The notes beneath the pieces are model-generated. The model made no database searches and had not been told where the DNA came from. It saw only the letters and a program-made list of their open reading frames with translations. 64,000 bases of DNA from Ophiocordyceps camponoti-saundersi (nom. inval.) (lineage: Eukaryota > Ascomycota > Sordariomycetes > Hypocreales > Ophiocordycipitaceae), in the NCBI GenBank assembly GCA_003339415.1, contig PDHQ01000187.1:1-64000 (forward strand), read 5' to 3'. Shown here one piece after another: positions 51,061-63,895 of the stretch (position 1 is its first letter; the number at the start of each line of letters is the position of its first letter). The position numbers and the translations under genes are program-made.

Positions 51061-54000
51061 CCTATTATTAAGCTTAACTTTAAGATAATTATAAGATAGC
51101 TTTAAGCTATATAAGTAATATATAAATAATAAGCGCGCGATTATAATATAAAATTTAAGCTAAAGAAAAGCAAGCTTATATATTTTTCCTAGATATATAT
51201 TTTAAAAATAAACCTAGTTTAACTAAGGGATTATTAAATTTACCTTATTTCTAAAGTAAGATTTATAAGCGTTTAGATCTATTAGTAGCTATAATAGAAA
51301 CCTTATTTACGAATTATATATACTAAGCTCCTCTACTAAAACTTTACCTTTTCCCTCTTATCTGCCTTTACTTAAAGTTACCCCCTCGCCTAAGCTTATA
51401 AACTTTATATAAAAGTTATTTAGTTATTTATTATATATATTATTATTATATTCTATATTATTATTTTTATAAGTAGAAATTTACTAAGCTTAGCTAAAGC
51501 CTTAAGATTAAAATAATTATAATACCTTAAAATAATACTTAAAGCTTATAAAGCTACGCTTATTTATTACCTTAAAGCTAAGTCCTAGGTTCCTTTACTT
51601 AATCTTTACTTAAATAAAAGGAAAACTAATATTTTCTACCGCTTAGAAAATATAACGATATTAAATAAGATCTAGACCGCTTTTAAAAATATCTTAAGGT
51701 TCTTATCGTATTTCCCCCCTTATTAACTAATAAAATAATAAAAAGCTAAATAGCTATTAGAGAAATATATACGTTAAGTCCGAATATAGATAAAACGTAA
51801 TATATTACTTTTAGATAAGAAATTTATAATAAACCTTCTCCGCTAGGACTAAAAAGTATAGTAAAAGGACTCCGAAAACTAACTATATATAAAATATTCT
51901 AAGCTTACCTTATTTCTTTCTAATTTCCCGCTTTATTTTAATAAGCTAAAGTTACTTAAGAGATATAGAGACTTACCGAAATACGTTAGTATTATAATTA
52001 TATAACTCTATATAGGTAAAATTAGTCTTAAAAAGTTCCTCTTTTATAAGCGCGTGCTAGAAATAGTCTCCCTTTTATATTAATACGGAATTAGATTAAA
52101 GAATACTTACTATTTACTCCTTCGATATCTTTAACTAGTTAAATAGTATTATAAATTACCTTAGCCTATCTCCTCTAATATTAGATTATAATTAAAGCTT
52201 AACTATTACTTATTAGTAATTATAATTATAAAGTAAATACTTTAATATACTAACTTATACTAATTCTAGCTTACTAATATACTTTACGCTAATACTTTTA
52301 AGTTTAACTAAGGCTAGATATAGCCTTATCTTATATAAATTACCGTAACTATAATACTATTAATTTACCTACCTTATTTATAATTTACTTTATATATTAA
52401 AAAAATCTATATTTACTAAGTTTAAGTTATCGTCTCCTCTCCTATTTAATAACTCCTTAACTTTTCTAGCTACCTTATTAGTAAGAGTAACCGCGAATTA
52501 ACGCCGGCCCTATAATATAAGTTTACTTAGTATAAAGCTATTAAGATTTAAAGCGAGGCGTATCTTACTTAGAGTTACTATTAGTATAGTAGCTTATAAT
52601 AAGTTTAGTATAATAGTTAGCTACGAAGCGGTTACTTATTATTATAATAAGCTTAGAGTAATAACTAGCTTAAGTAAAGTTACTTATTACTAAGATAAGC
52701 TTAGAATAATAACGGGATTTAATATAATAGCGGGCCGCGTATTACTAGGAGTAGTTATTATTAGCGTTAGTTTATTATTTTTATTAAAGAATAACTTATT
52801 TAACCTTAAGATTTTTAAATATTTCGGCGATAGCTTATAACCGTAAAGCCCCCCGCGCCTCTTTAATACTCCGCTAAGGTATAGCCTAAGTTTATACTTT
52901 TTTAATAATTTTAAGTTAGCGAAAAGTAAGTTATATTAAAAACTAAGTAACTAAAACTCCTAGCTAATATTAAGCTACTAAGTAACTTAAGGTAAGGTAA
53001 TTTTAAATATCTAAGAGATATAAAACTTAGCTAAATCTATCTTTATTATAATAATACTATAGTTTACTATAGCTATATAAGTATTAGTAGCTATTATAAT
53101 AGCCGCCGCCTTAACTAGAGTCTCTTTTACTATAAGCGACCTAGCTACCCCCTTATTAGTTAGGCTTATTTTTACTATATTTAGCGCTAATATAGCCTTT
53201 AATTTTAAAACTTTATTATCGCTAAAACTAATTTAGCGTAAGCTCCCTCCCTTATTTTTCCTAAAATATACCTTAGTAAGATATAAACGCTCTAAGTTAA
53301 TAGTAAAAATAAATAATAAGTTATTATTATTATTATCTATATCTAGTATAATTATAAGAATCTTAGGCGCGGCGTAGGCTTTTTTCTTAATAGGGCGCGT
53401 TTAAACTATAATAAGAGATATCTATCTCTTACCTTTACTTTTTAAAAGCGCTATAAGCGCTACTTTAGTAAGCTTTATTATCGCTAGCTTATATATTTTA
53501 CTTACTTTATAAGTTACGTTTACCCTTACCCTAAGCGGAGCCTAAGCTAGCTTTCTTAGCTTCTTAAGTATTACCGCTATTTTCTTACCTAAGTTTAGTA
53601 TATTATAAGCTATATTTATAAAGCTTAAAGTTTATTAATTAATATAAGCGTTAACTTACTTTAAAATAGTATAGATTAACTTAAGTATAAAGATAAATAT
53701 CTCCCCCCCCTTTCCCTCCCCTTTTTTTACCTTTTTTATAACCTTAGTATAGATACTTTTTAGGGCGTTTTTTACCTTAATTATATTCTTATAAATATAG
53801 CTCTAACTTAAATCCTAAATTAAAGTAAGATTCTCCTTAACTATAGCTTATACCTCTCCGAACTTTTATTATTTACTATAATATTTAGCTTATATAATAT
53901 ATAGCTTCTTAATATTATTCTTAAGTTAGGGATATATAAATATATAAGTAAAATTTATCTAAGTATAAGTAACGTACGTGCGCGCGTTTATAGCTATTAA

Positions 54001-54533
54001 ATATTAGCTTAATCTTATTAATATATAGCTTAAATAAGGCGTAATTTACCTAGCTAATCTTAATAGCTAGTATATAAATAATAAACGCGGTCCTAAATAA
54101 GTTTTAAAATATAACTATTATAAAATATAGCTTATTTATTATTAATTTTTATATTATAGTTATAAGCTATTATTATTATAATAAGGGAAATTAAAATTAA
54201 TATTATTTATAAAAAAAGGGGGCCCCGCGCTATATAAGCTATAAGATTTTATACCTTATAATAGCTTACTTACTAATTATAAGGCGCTATAGTATATATT
54301 AGTATATACCTTTTTACTTTATAGCGGTATATATCTCTTTCCCCTACTAAGGTTTTAGCTTATATTTACCCTCCCGTAGCTAAGGTTTATAGCCGCTTCT
54401 ATCTTAGCAACCCCTAAACCCCGGCTTATTTTACCTTAGACCCGCTACTATAACCTAGCGGACTAGTATAAGGCCCGCTATAGTACCCTCTCCCTACTTA
54501 CTATTCTTACTTTACTAGCTACTGACTACTTAG

Positions 54534-54697
54534 TGTTGTGTGACACACCCTGCAGTCTAAGCTATAACCTACTCAGGGCTTGAGCCCGGTCAGGTCCGTG
54601 TGTTAGCCATACCAGATTAGTATAAGAGGGGCACTATTAGCCTACTTAGTAAGAGCATAATATAGCTAAGAATCTAGATAGCCTACGTGCCTTAATA
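54534..54697 (+). repeat. Copia2 5' LTR
   Basis: 164 bp beginning TGTTGTGTGACACACCC and ending CCTTAATA. It is rich in CpA and TpG at its start, where the 3' LTR reads TATTATATAATATACCT. All differences seen in that stretch are transitions. At some later sites the situation is reversed (CCATACC here, CCACACT there), so each LTR was hit independently. Confidence 0.95.
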
Positions 54698-54710
54698 GGT
54701 TATGCGCCCG
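54698..54710 (+). promoter_or_regulatory. Copia2 primer binding site
   Basis: GGTTATGCGCCCG starts directly after the 5' LTR. Drosophila copia uses a half-tRNA initiator Met primer with a GGTTATG-GCCC type site, and this looks like the same strategy. The match is partial: one base in the anticodon-loop part does not fit and is not a RIP-type change. Confidence 0.6.
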
Positions 54711-57700
54711 TTATGCTAAATTACGCGTTTTTTATAATAATAATCGATATTCCTTATAATAGATCCTATTTAGGATCCGCTTAGCTATAGTAGACGCTAT
54801 TATATTACCAACGCTACTATTTTAAGTAGGTAATATACTTAACCTAGTCTATAAAAGATTATTTTAGCTAAGAAAAGCTAAGATAAGCTTTACTAAGGAA
54901 AATACTACTTATTTAGGTAATAAGGAGCTTATTTAAGCTATAAAAGAAAATTATAATAACCTCTATTAAGTTACTTAATCTAAATACGATTTTTACGGGG
55001 ATTATAATATTAAAGGGCGGCGATAATTAGATAAATTAGGAGATACTTATCTAGATAATATTCGAATAGTGCCGCTTTACTAAGCATATCGATAGAGAAG
55101 ATAATAGTAAGCTTTTAGAAATAAATATTTAGGCCTTTAAAAGGTAATAAAATAAGGAAACCTATTACCGAAAATTAATAATATAGTATTATAAATAGAA
55201 TATTATCTTTAGTATTTACGATAATAGCTAAAACTTATTATAAATAGCGTATTAGATATATAAGGCCCTTAAGAAGAAATATAACGTATAGCTAAAGGTA
55301 ATATTCTTACTACTTATAGAAAAGTTATTTATAATAAAGCTATATTCTTTTATAACTTTTAATAACTTTATAAGATATCTTAATTATTTATAAGATTAGC
55401 TTTTAATCGTAATACCTTAACCTTATAAGAGGTAGTTTATTAGCGCTACGATTACCGTAATTAAGTATTATCTACCTATTCGATATAAGAATTATATATA
55501 TCTACTAGCTAAATAAAAGGCGCTAACGAAGGTAAAGATTCTTTACTTTTTCTAAAGCTACGCTAAACTTATTAATAATTAGAAAAAGGATACCTTTTCT
55601 ATAGATTAGAATACGAAAAAGTAAGACGAAAAGCGAGATAACGGCTGAGGAAGAGGTTAAGGCCGCGGTAAAGGCCGTAGCCGCGGAAATTATAGTAGTA
55701 AAGCCTTTTCTCCCGCTTAAGAAAGCTAGAAAGGACGATATCTTAATTACGGATACTTTATTCCTAAGGGTAGTAAGCTTTATAAGGAAGAAAATTACTA
55801 GAAGTTATATTTAAAGCTACGCTTACCCCTAAGAGATTAGTATTAATAGAAATAAATCGTAATATTAAAAGCTATTATAAAAGCTAGATAGACGTACGAA
55901 CTTATAGCTACTAGCCCTAGCGTTACTTAAGATAATATTATATATAATTTTAAAGCTAGAGGCTATATATTTAATAACTTAAAATAGTTTATCGAGATTT
56001 ATAAGAATACCGTAATTAACCTTTTCCGCGCTACTAATAGCGGAGATTTATAGCTTTAGGGAGAGGGTAAGGTTAAGATAAACTTATCTAATAGTAATTT
56101 AATAATTCTATCGTAGGCTTTTTATTACCTTAATATTTAAGCGAATTTAATAAGTATAAGCGTTTTAAAAAAAAAGAGCGTTATCGCTAACTTTAAAATA
56201 AATTTCCTTAATAAAAAAGGCACTAAAAAGCGTATTTATTATCTTAACGATTAACTTTAAGTTATTTATATTACCGCTATAAGCAGCGATTAAACTATAA
56301 TTAAGGTATTCGCTATTTTACCGTATAAATCGCTAAGGAAGGGCTTAAAGGCTAATTTTACTATTATATATAAGCGCCTTATATACGCTAGTAAAAAGAA
56401 AGTAACCCTAGCTTATTAGAAGGTAAGGATTCTAATCGATAAAAATACTATTAAAAGCTTCTTATACGAGGCTTACTAATTTACTAAAGCTAATATTATA
56501 ATTAGTAGGGATTCGCTAGTAAGGCTTATAAGGTTCCTTAATATTATTTTTTAGGATATTATCGAATATAACTTATTAGGAATAGGCGGCGCCCGCTATT
56601 CTCTGCACGGAATCGACGCTTTTATAAGATTCTACTAAACGATAGCTGCTAACTTAAAAGGTTAGGCTTTTAAGCTTCTTCGTAAATAGAAAAGATAGGT
56701 TAATACCTCTTTTAGAGGAATTCTTATAGCTATAATAGCTTTCGATAACGTATAGGAGTTTAAAAGCGAGGTAATTAAGGCCTAGGCTTTTTAAGATAGA
56801 TTTATTTTACGTTATTTAACCTTATATAACCCTTAATAAAACGGTCTTATAAAGAGAGCTAGCAGAATACTTTTAATAATAGTAAAAGCTATTTATCTAT
56901 ATATATAGCTTCCTATAACCCTCTAGCTATATTATATATTAATAATAGCGTATATTATAAATTTACTACTTATAAAAGGTAAAGAGAGCCCTCTTAAGAA
57001 GGTTATAAAAACGCTTAATTTGCCTTATAAATATAATATTAGCTACCTATACGCCTAGGGCTATACGGTATACGTAATAAAGCCGAAAGAGAAGATCGTA
57101 AAGTTAGAGAAAATAGCTCCTTAAGCTTAGAAAGGTAATCTTATCGGCATTAAGGGCTTATATAGCTATATCTTTAAGATATAGCTTCCTAATTAAGGAA
57201 TAGTTATTTAAGCATAAGATATACGCTTTATTAATCGTGCCGGGGCTCCTACTATTAAAGAGGACTTATTAATCGAATTTAAGGCTTATTTAAAAGGTAA
57301 AGATATATTTATCGAATTTAAACTTATTTCTCTTTCTAATAAGGATAGAGAGTAAGGGTAAATTTCTTATAGCTAAAATAGTAATAAAGCTATTCTATAA
57401 GCCTCCGCTAAATTAAGTATTAAGAAATAACTAAAAAACTATCTAACTATTATAGCCGGATTATTAGATATATTAAATTCGAATATTTAAGAGGAATTTA
57501 TAGGGCTATTAAGAGAGCGTTTTAAAACGCCTAAGGGATACTTTTCGCACCTTCTCTTACCGAATCCTACGCCTTATCGAGGCAGAGAGGCACCGCGCCC
57601 GTTTTTCGATAGAAATACGCTTCTTCGATTAATTAAGGAAATTAATAAAAAGGTATAACTACTACTAATAGCGCCTATAACCTTAAATCTTCCTAATAGC

Positions 57701-59671
57701 TAAGTTTACGATACTAATAATCGTAATAATCCTAATAAATTAGCTAGTAACTTATAAAACCTTTAGCTAACTAATCTAATACCTAATAAGTAACTTTCTT
57801 AATATACTCGCGAAGCTTCGACTTTTTCTTTTACCTTAATAGAAATATAACGCTATAAGCGTCGTTTAACGGAAAAAATTTATAGCACTAAGCTTACGAG
57901 GCGATTAAAAAAGCTTATATAAGCTAATTTAGCCGTAAATAGTATTCTTAAGCTACCTCCGCTATATATTTCTTTTATAGATAAGGATAAATATATTAAT
58001 TAGGCGCCTATAATAATTCTCTTAACTTTAGCTACGGAAACCTTTATAAGTTATACCTTAAGTAATTATTATACGGTAAAGAAGTTACCCGAATTCGATA
58101 ACTAATAGGTGCCCGCGATAAAGAAAAAACTTAATAAACTATATTAAAAAGGTGCTTAGGAGCTTATGCTTAAGCTTTATAATATAAAGACCCTCCCTAA
58201 GCGATAAGTATATATAGAGAAGCTTATTAAGGGCGTAAATCCGATAGCAAAGGCCCGCTAGGTTATTCGCAGAGATTATAATTTTATAAATTAACTTATT
58301 AAGGACCTATATACTATTATAGTATATTAGTTATCCGTACGGATCTTCCTTATACTTATTATAATATAAAACCTTAAATAGGCAAAGTTTAATATCGTAA
58401 ATACTTTTATTAACGCTAAATTAAATAAAAATATTTTTATCGAATAACTTTACGATTTTAAGGATAAGTTAGGCCGCGTTTACTAACTAAAGAGGGCCTT
58501 TTATAGCTATCGAGCCTTGCCGCGCTAGTAATTTAAGCGTATAACTAAAAATCTAGCTAATTACGGATTTAAATAACTTAACTCTAAGTTATACCTTTAT
58601 CGCTACGCTAATAGTAGCCTCCTTATTCTTTATATAGATAATATCCTCCTTACTATACTAACGTAAGTATAAATTAATAATAAAGCTATAATTCTTAATA
58701 AATTATATAAAGTTAAATATCTTAGTAAACTTTAAGAATTCCTTAGCTTAGAATTTAATCGTAATTATTAGGCCTAAACTATTCGAGTATATTAAACCTC
58801 TTTCGCCCGTAAAATTCTTAAGCTATTCGATACCGATAATTTAAAGCTTACGAAAACGCTATAGCCGACGAAATATATAATTCCTTATAATTAGAAAAAG
58901 GCTAAGATTACGATAAAGGCTACGATATAATAGAAATAGATAAGTAGCTTAAATTAGCTAGCCCTAAGTATAAGGCTCGATATTATATATAGCGTTAAGA
59001 AGTTATTAAAAGTAAATTCCTATCTAACTTACGCTTATTTAGCTACGATAAAGTACTTTTTCTGCTATTTACGCGGCACGCCGTCTCTTAGTATTACGCT
59101 TAGAGGAGCGGCTTATAGTAAGGACTTTTAGCTACGCGTCTATTCTAACGTATCGTTCGCGGATAATTAGGTAACCCGCGCCTTAACGGCTAGGTTTATT
59201 ATCTTCCTCGCTAGTAGCCCTATCGCGTAGCGCTTAAAGCGTTAGATTATCGTTATAATAAGTAATATAGAGGCCGAATTTATAGCCCTTACGCTTACTA
59301 GGCTTATAATAATCTAGCTTTCTAATATTATTTAAAATACCGGCTACGAATAAAAGAGGCCTCTCGTAATATTTATTAATAGTTAGAACGTAAAGTTAGC
59401 TATAATTAACTTACTTAATAAGGTATATATAAGGTATATTAATTTATAATATAAATAGATTATTTAGAGGTATTAGATAAGCTTTTTTAATCTATAGTAA
59501 ATAGGCATAGAAGATATAATCGTAGACGGCCTAACGAAGAGTTTATAGGCGAATAAGTATTAGCAGTTCGTACGCTAGCTAAATTTAGCTATGCTAAGGA
59601 ATAGGGGCGGCTCTAATAGCTTAAATACTAAGAAATAATATTACGATAGTTATTCTTCGGCCTGCCTAGCC
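54711..59671 (+). pseudogene. Copia2 gag-pol (decayed)
   Basis: A polyprotein remnant with many stops and no clear start. An Arg/Gly-rich gag segment (GRGKGRSRGN) lies at about 55647-55695, followed by a decayed zinc knuckle near 55736-55790 (YLNYGYFIPKGSKLYK). The protease site is near 55940-55980 (NFKARGYIFNNL, where copia has DSGA..H). The integrase C-terminal catalytic region is at 56830-56890 (NGLIKRASRILL) and the GKL-type motif at 57100-57190 (KGNLIGIKGLYSYIF). RT runs about 58255-58700, with FNIVNTFINAKLN and the catalytic box LYIDNILL at 58628-58651. RNase H at 59252-59290 reads VIISNIEAEFIAL. Order and motifs are Ty1/copia. Confidence 0.93.
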
Positions 59672-59681
59672 TTAGGGGCGG
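59672..59681 (+). promoter_or_regulatory. Copia2 polypurine tract
   Basis: TTAGGGGCGG immediately precedes the 3' LTR. It is the plus-strand priming tract expected for an LTR element and confirms orientation. Confidence 0.8.
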
Positions 59682-59845
59682 TATTATATAATATACCTTA
59701 TAATTTAGGCTATAACCTACTTAGGGCTTAAGCCCGGTTAGGTCCGTATATTAGCCACACTAGATTAGTATAAGAGGGGCACTATTAGCCCACTTAGCAA
59801 AAGTATAATATAGCTAAGAATCTAGATAGCCTGCGTGCCTTAATA
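59682..59845 (+). repeat. Copia2 3' LTR
   Basis: 164 bp, same length as the 5' LTR and collinear without gaps. It starts TATTATATAATA (RIP-converted) and ends CCTTAATA, followed by the TSD CTTAG and then the resumed LINE-D sequence. Confidence 0.95.
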
Positions 59846-59965
59846 CTTAGTAAGGGGTTTTCCCCTAGGCCCGGCCCGGTTTTTCCCCTCTTCCTACCCT
59901 TTATATACTTAGGTACCTTATAGGTCCTTAGAGTAATATAATATATATATATACTAGCGCTAAAT

Positions 59966-61670
59966 AGCTATAATAAAGCTTAAATATTTTATATAAAGCG
60001 CTTCTAAGTTTTTCTTTAATTTCCTTATTTACTTTAAGGCTAAGCTTACTTTAGTAAATAATATTAAATAAGCTAATAAGATTAAGGTTATACGCCTTTA
60101 TTATATTTTTACCTTAGCCTTTTACTAATATTATATAAAGCGTAATATTCCCTTAACTAAGTATATTATCGCTATTATTAGGATCCGCGTTATTACTATA
60201 AATATTAAATTATTCTACTTTAAAAATAAAGGCCGGATACCTTTACTTTCTACTCTTAAGCTATCTTAAGATACCTTAATAACTAATATATATTAAGCTA
60301 ATACCTAGCTACGCTTTAGTAAATATAATAATCCCCCCTTTTAAGGCTAAAATAGCTATAGCGGTAAGATTTATTATTAAGCGACTAAAGCTAATAGCGA
60401 TAAGATTATAAAATAGCGCGCTAAAAGCCGCTATTTTTACTATAGCGGTATTAGCTATTTCTTACGTAAGTATAAGCTTAATCCTCCCTTACTAGCCTTT
60501 TTAGTCCGCTTCGTAAATACTATAAAAAAGGAGGAGAACCTTACCTTAAACTAAGGAAATAAATCCCCCTTATATTAAGTCTCTTATAAGGGGAGGACTC
60601 TCGTAGTAATATTATTTATAAAATATTAAATAACTATTTTATAAATATTAGTTAGAATATAAACTTACTTTTTTTTTCTCTTTATATTTATAAATTTTAC
60701 TTTTTTATTATTATATAAGTAGATAATAGCTATAATTATTACGCTATTATAAGCGAATCTTTTATATAGTGCTATTAGCTAAAGTAAATCCCTTTTTCTC
60801 GCTTATAAGTAATTTATACTATTATATAAATACGCTATTAATAGCGCGTGCGCTTTAAGCTATACTTATTTATTTACTACCTTATTTACTTTATAGCTAA
60901 TATTAATAGCTAATAATTACTTATAATAGCGTATATAATCCTAAGCCTTACTTAAGACTTAATTTTTAGCTTACTTTAAATAGCGCGTAATAATATCTCG
61001 CTATATTTTAATAAGCGGGAAGTTATAGTTTACTTTACTAGCAGATTAGTTATCTTATACTCTAAATCTTAATAAGTTACTTACCTTACTATAACTATCC
61101 TTAGCTTTATTTTTATAGCCCTTATCTATTATAAATTTTAATAGTATATTAATTACTAATTTCTCGCTATTAGCTTATAAGATATCTCTCGTATTTTATA
61201 TATTATAATTTTTACCTTAACTATAAGCCTCTCCTTACCTTCTAAGGTATCGGATTTTACTAACTTTTTTAATAAGGAGAAAGTAAGCATGCTGCCCCCT
61301 TACCGCGGTAATTATAATTATTATATCTAACTCCGCTAAAAACCTAATAATTCCTTACCTTTTTTACCTTAAGGCTTACTTTATAATATACCTTATAAGT
61401 ATCTTTTTAAAGTTTAGAAATAAATTACTAACTTAATAGATAAAGGATAAATTTATATTAGCTTATTATTTATAACCGCCCTTATCCTACTTACGAAAAA
61501 GCTAAGAGGCGGGTAGCGCTTTTATATTAACTATTACGCTTTAAATAAAGTAATAAAGTAAAATTACTATCCCCTTTTACTTATTAAGAAGATATTTTAT
61601 AGCTTTTTAAATACCCGCTTATTTACGAAGGTTAATATTTATACCGCCTTTTATAAGCTTTATATTATAA
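59966..61670 (+). pseudogene. Gypsy-C' gag-protease and start of RT (decayed)
   Basis: Continues Gypsy-C' after LINE-D copy 2. At 61508-61670 the plus strand reads GG-stop-RFYINYYALNKV, then YYPLLLIKKIFYSF and TRLFTKVNIYTAFYKL. This is the first RT block of Ty3/gypsy elements (GGWRFCVDYR, YPLPLI, FTKLD). The first RT aspartate (FTKLD) is already Asn. Gag and protease must lie upstream but were not recognised by motif. E copy 3 is inserted straight after this block. Confidence 0.88.
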
Positions 61671-63532
61671 TAATAATAATATTTATACGCTAATATGCTT
61701 AATATAGCTTAGAACTATCCTATATATTTTCTAGGAGTAGGAAAAACCGGAGAACTTAAAGTAAAACCCTCCCCTTAAGCGTTACCTTAGTTTAGGGCCG
61801 GACTAGGTCCGTACCCAGCACTTTATACCTTAAATAGGTCTAGTAATAATAAGTAATTAGGAAGCTAATATTTCCTTCGAAGCGGAGTTTACGGTAGTAA
61901 AAATACGCGTAGTCTAGGTCCGGTATAAAGTTTATATAGCTATTTATTTTCCTAAATATTATCGTTACTATAAACCGAATTTTTATATTTAATTATAGTA
62001 TCTTAAATAATCTATTTAATTAAGGCTTTATTAATATAATTAAGGAATATATAAAGGTTTTACTAGCCCGTAATAGACCCTATAATAGCTAATTCCGAAA
62101 AGCGGCCTAATTATTATAGCGGAGCTACGGATAAGTTTAAAAAGGGGGTTAGAGGTAAAGCTATTATATTTACTTTTTAATATTTCCGCCCTAGCTATTA
62201 TTAGACTTTAGTTAGCGCTAGAGGGGGAGGAGGGGCGGTATATATAAAGTTCCGATCCGTAAATCTCTAAAGTTAGGAAATATAAGTATTTTTCGCCCGG
62301 TCTTATATTACTCTTATCTTAAGGTAAAGTTAACTTTACTTAAAGTAAGTCCCCTAATAAAAAGAGTAATAATATAGTTTTTTTCTATATACTATAAGGT
62401 AAGCTAACTTACCCTCTATATATAAAAAGGCGGAGTACTAGCTATATTATAGCTTTATTATATAATATTTAATAATATATCTAAGCTAGTAATATTTAAA
62501 ATATTACTAAGGTTAGACTTTTAGCTTATAAGGTTTTATATTAAAAATCTCCGCTTATATTATTATATTTTTATTATAAATCTAGTTTATATTTATTACG
62601 CTATTAATAATAACTATAAGGGAGCTTTACTAAATCCTTAAATAATATCTTTTTATATATAATTATATTATTAAAACTTTATTCGATAACTTAATCTTTT
62701 TTTAAAAAGCTTCCTTATTACCCCGCTATAAGGCCCGCGCTAGTACTTTTTTTATAATAAAAGTATAACCTTTACTAATAAGGCGTGCCTTTTCTCCGAA
62801 AATAATATAAAGCTATTTTAAATTAGACCGGAGCTTATAAATAATATTTTAGAATATTACTATAATATTACCGCTAAGTAATTTCCTTATTATAAAAGCT
62901 TAGCCTTACTTATAAAGTTTATAATTAACGCTTATTATAATTACCTTAAGGCCTTAAACTTAAAATAAAGTAATAATAAAGTTAAAGCGAATTATAAGCT
63001 AACGCTTATATCGCTTAGAAACTTATTTTTTAATAATCTTCTTTAGTATTTTAGCTATAATTATAGCTTATATTAGAGGAGTTCCGCTCCCTTTAAAGCT
63101 ATAAAAAAAAAAGGAAATTATAGCTATAATAGCTAAAATAATATTATTAATTAACGGAGTCGGAGTAAGGGGGGCGCCTCCCCGGACCCTCTTAGACTCC
63201 GCTACTTATTCGATAATTACTTATATAAAAACTAAAATATCCCCCGAAATAATCTTATTAATACTTACTTTAGCTTCTAATAAAGTAAAAGGTATAGTAA
63301 ACCCTTAAGTTTAAGTTTATTATAATTTAGAGTAAAGCTATATTCTAAGTAAAAAATTTTCGCGGTTACGATTAACTTATATAGCGTTACCCTCCCCCTT
63401 AAAGTTACTCTAAGTATAGCTCGAAGCTATCGCTATAAGGTAATAGAAAGAGCGGAGTCTGCTTATAATATAAGAATAAGAAATCTATATTTACGTTATT
63501 ATAAGCGCGGAATTCGTAAAATATATAAGAGT
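61671..63532 (-). mobile_element. Element E, copy 3, nested in Gypsy-C'
   Basis: 1862 bp flanked by a perfect 20-bp duplication TTATAAGCTTTATATTATAA (61651-61670 and 63533-63552). The empty site is in Gypsy-C at 43630-43649. The left end has (TAA)n, then TATTTATACGCTAATATGC as in the other copies. The right end is GCGCGGAATTCGTAAAATA. The long TSD and the simple tail support LINE-type target-primed insertion, read on the minus strand. I translated parts of both strands and recognised no domain. It is the clearest of the three copies for defining the ends. Confidence 0.93.
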
Positions 63533-63552
63533 TTATAAGCTTTATATTATAA

Positions 63553-63895
63553 AGGGTAAGGAATACCTTATAGCTTTCTATACTTAGTTTAGTTTATTTA
63601 AATACCTTATTTACCTTTTTAGCTTTATAAGTACGCTTACTATATTTTAGCGTTATATTAATATTACTTTTAATAACTTTTTAAAAGATTTTATTATAAT
63701 ATACTTAAATAATATTTTTATTTATTTAGGAGGTTTTTATTTTAATTATTAGCGTAAAATACGCGTTATATTCTTATATCTCTATTAAGCTAGGCTTTTC
63801 CTTAACTTTAATAAGTATAACTTTACTATTTTTAAAGTTAAAGATTTAAAGTTTATTATTTACGCTAGTAAAGAAATATAGTAAAACCTTATTAA
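63553..63895 (+). pseudogene. Gypsy-C' RT continuation with catalytic motif (decayed)
   Basis: Plus strand reads KGKEYLIAFYT, then SLFKYLIYLFSF and RYINITFNNFLKDFIIIYLN, with the catalytic box YLNNIFIYL at 63702-63728 (YLDDILIYS class). Downstream are ARLFLNFNKYNF and LKFIIYASKEI, the usual FNPDKCEF and LGFIVS region. It joins the RT block before E copy 3 without loss. This is decisive evidence that the Gypsy-C family is Ty3/gypsy and that this copy is plus-strand. Confidence 0.93.

Larger units (their letters stand above)
54534..59845 (+). mobile_element. Copia2: Ty1/copia LTR retrotransposon nested in LINE-D copy 2
   Basis: 5312 bp with two 164-bp LTRs (54534-54697, 59682-59845) and a perfect 5-bp TSD CTTAG (54529-54533, 59846-59850). 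LINE-D copy 1 near 24363 has the single uninterrupted site. The primer site, polypurine tract and order RG-rich gag, protease, integrase, RT, RNase H all read on the plus strand. Its LTRs and domain sequences differ from Copia1, so it is a different family. RIP has broken all frames, yet the first 190 bases are almost unmutated. Confidence 0.96.
47338..59949 (+). mobile_element. LINE-D copy 2: non-LTR retrotransposon nested in Gypsy-C', split by Copia2
   Basis: Flanked by a 13-16 bp direct repeat TATACTAGCGCTAAAT (47322-47337 and 59950-59965). The shorter bound allows for overlap with the (TA)n tail, and Gypsy-C at about 45340 has the single site. Removing Copia2 leaves about 7.3 kb collinear with LINE-D copy 1. 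The right end is the alternating (TA)n tail at about 59938-59949. The RT core is the same as in copy 1. Copy 2 begins with about 18 bases (starting TTAATAATAGTTCGG) that do not align well with copy 1. ORF1 and endonuclease were not recognised. Confidence 0.93.
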
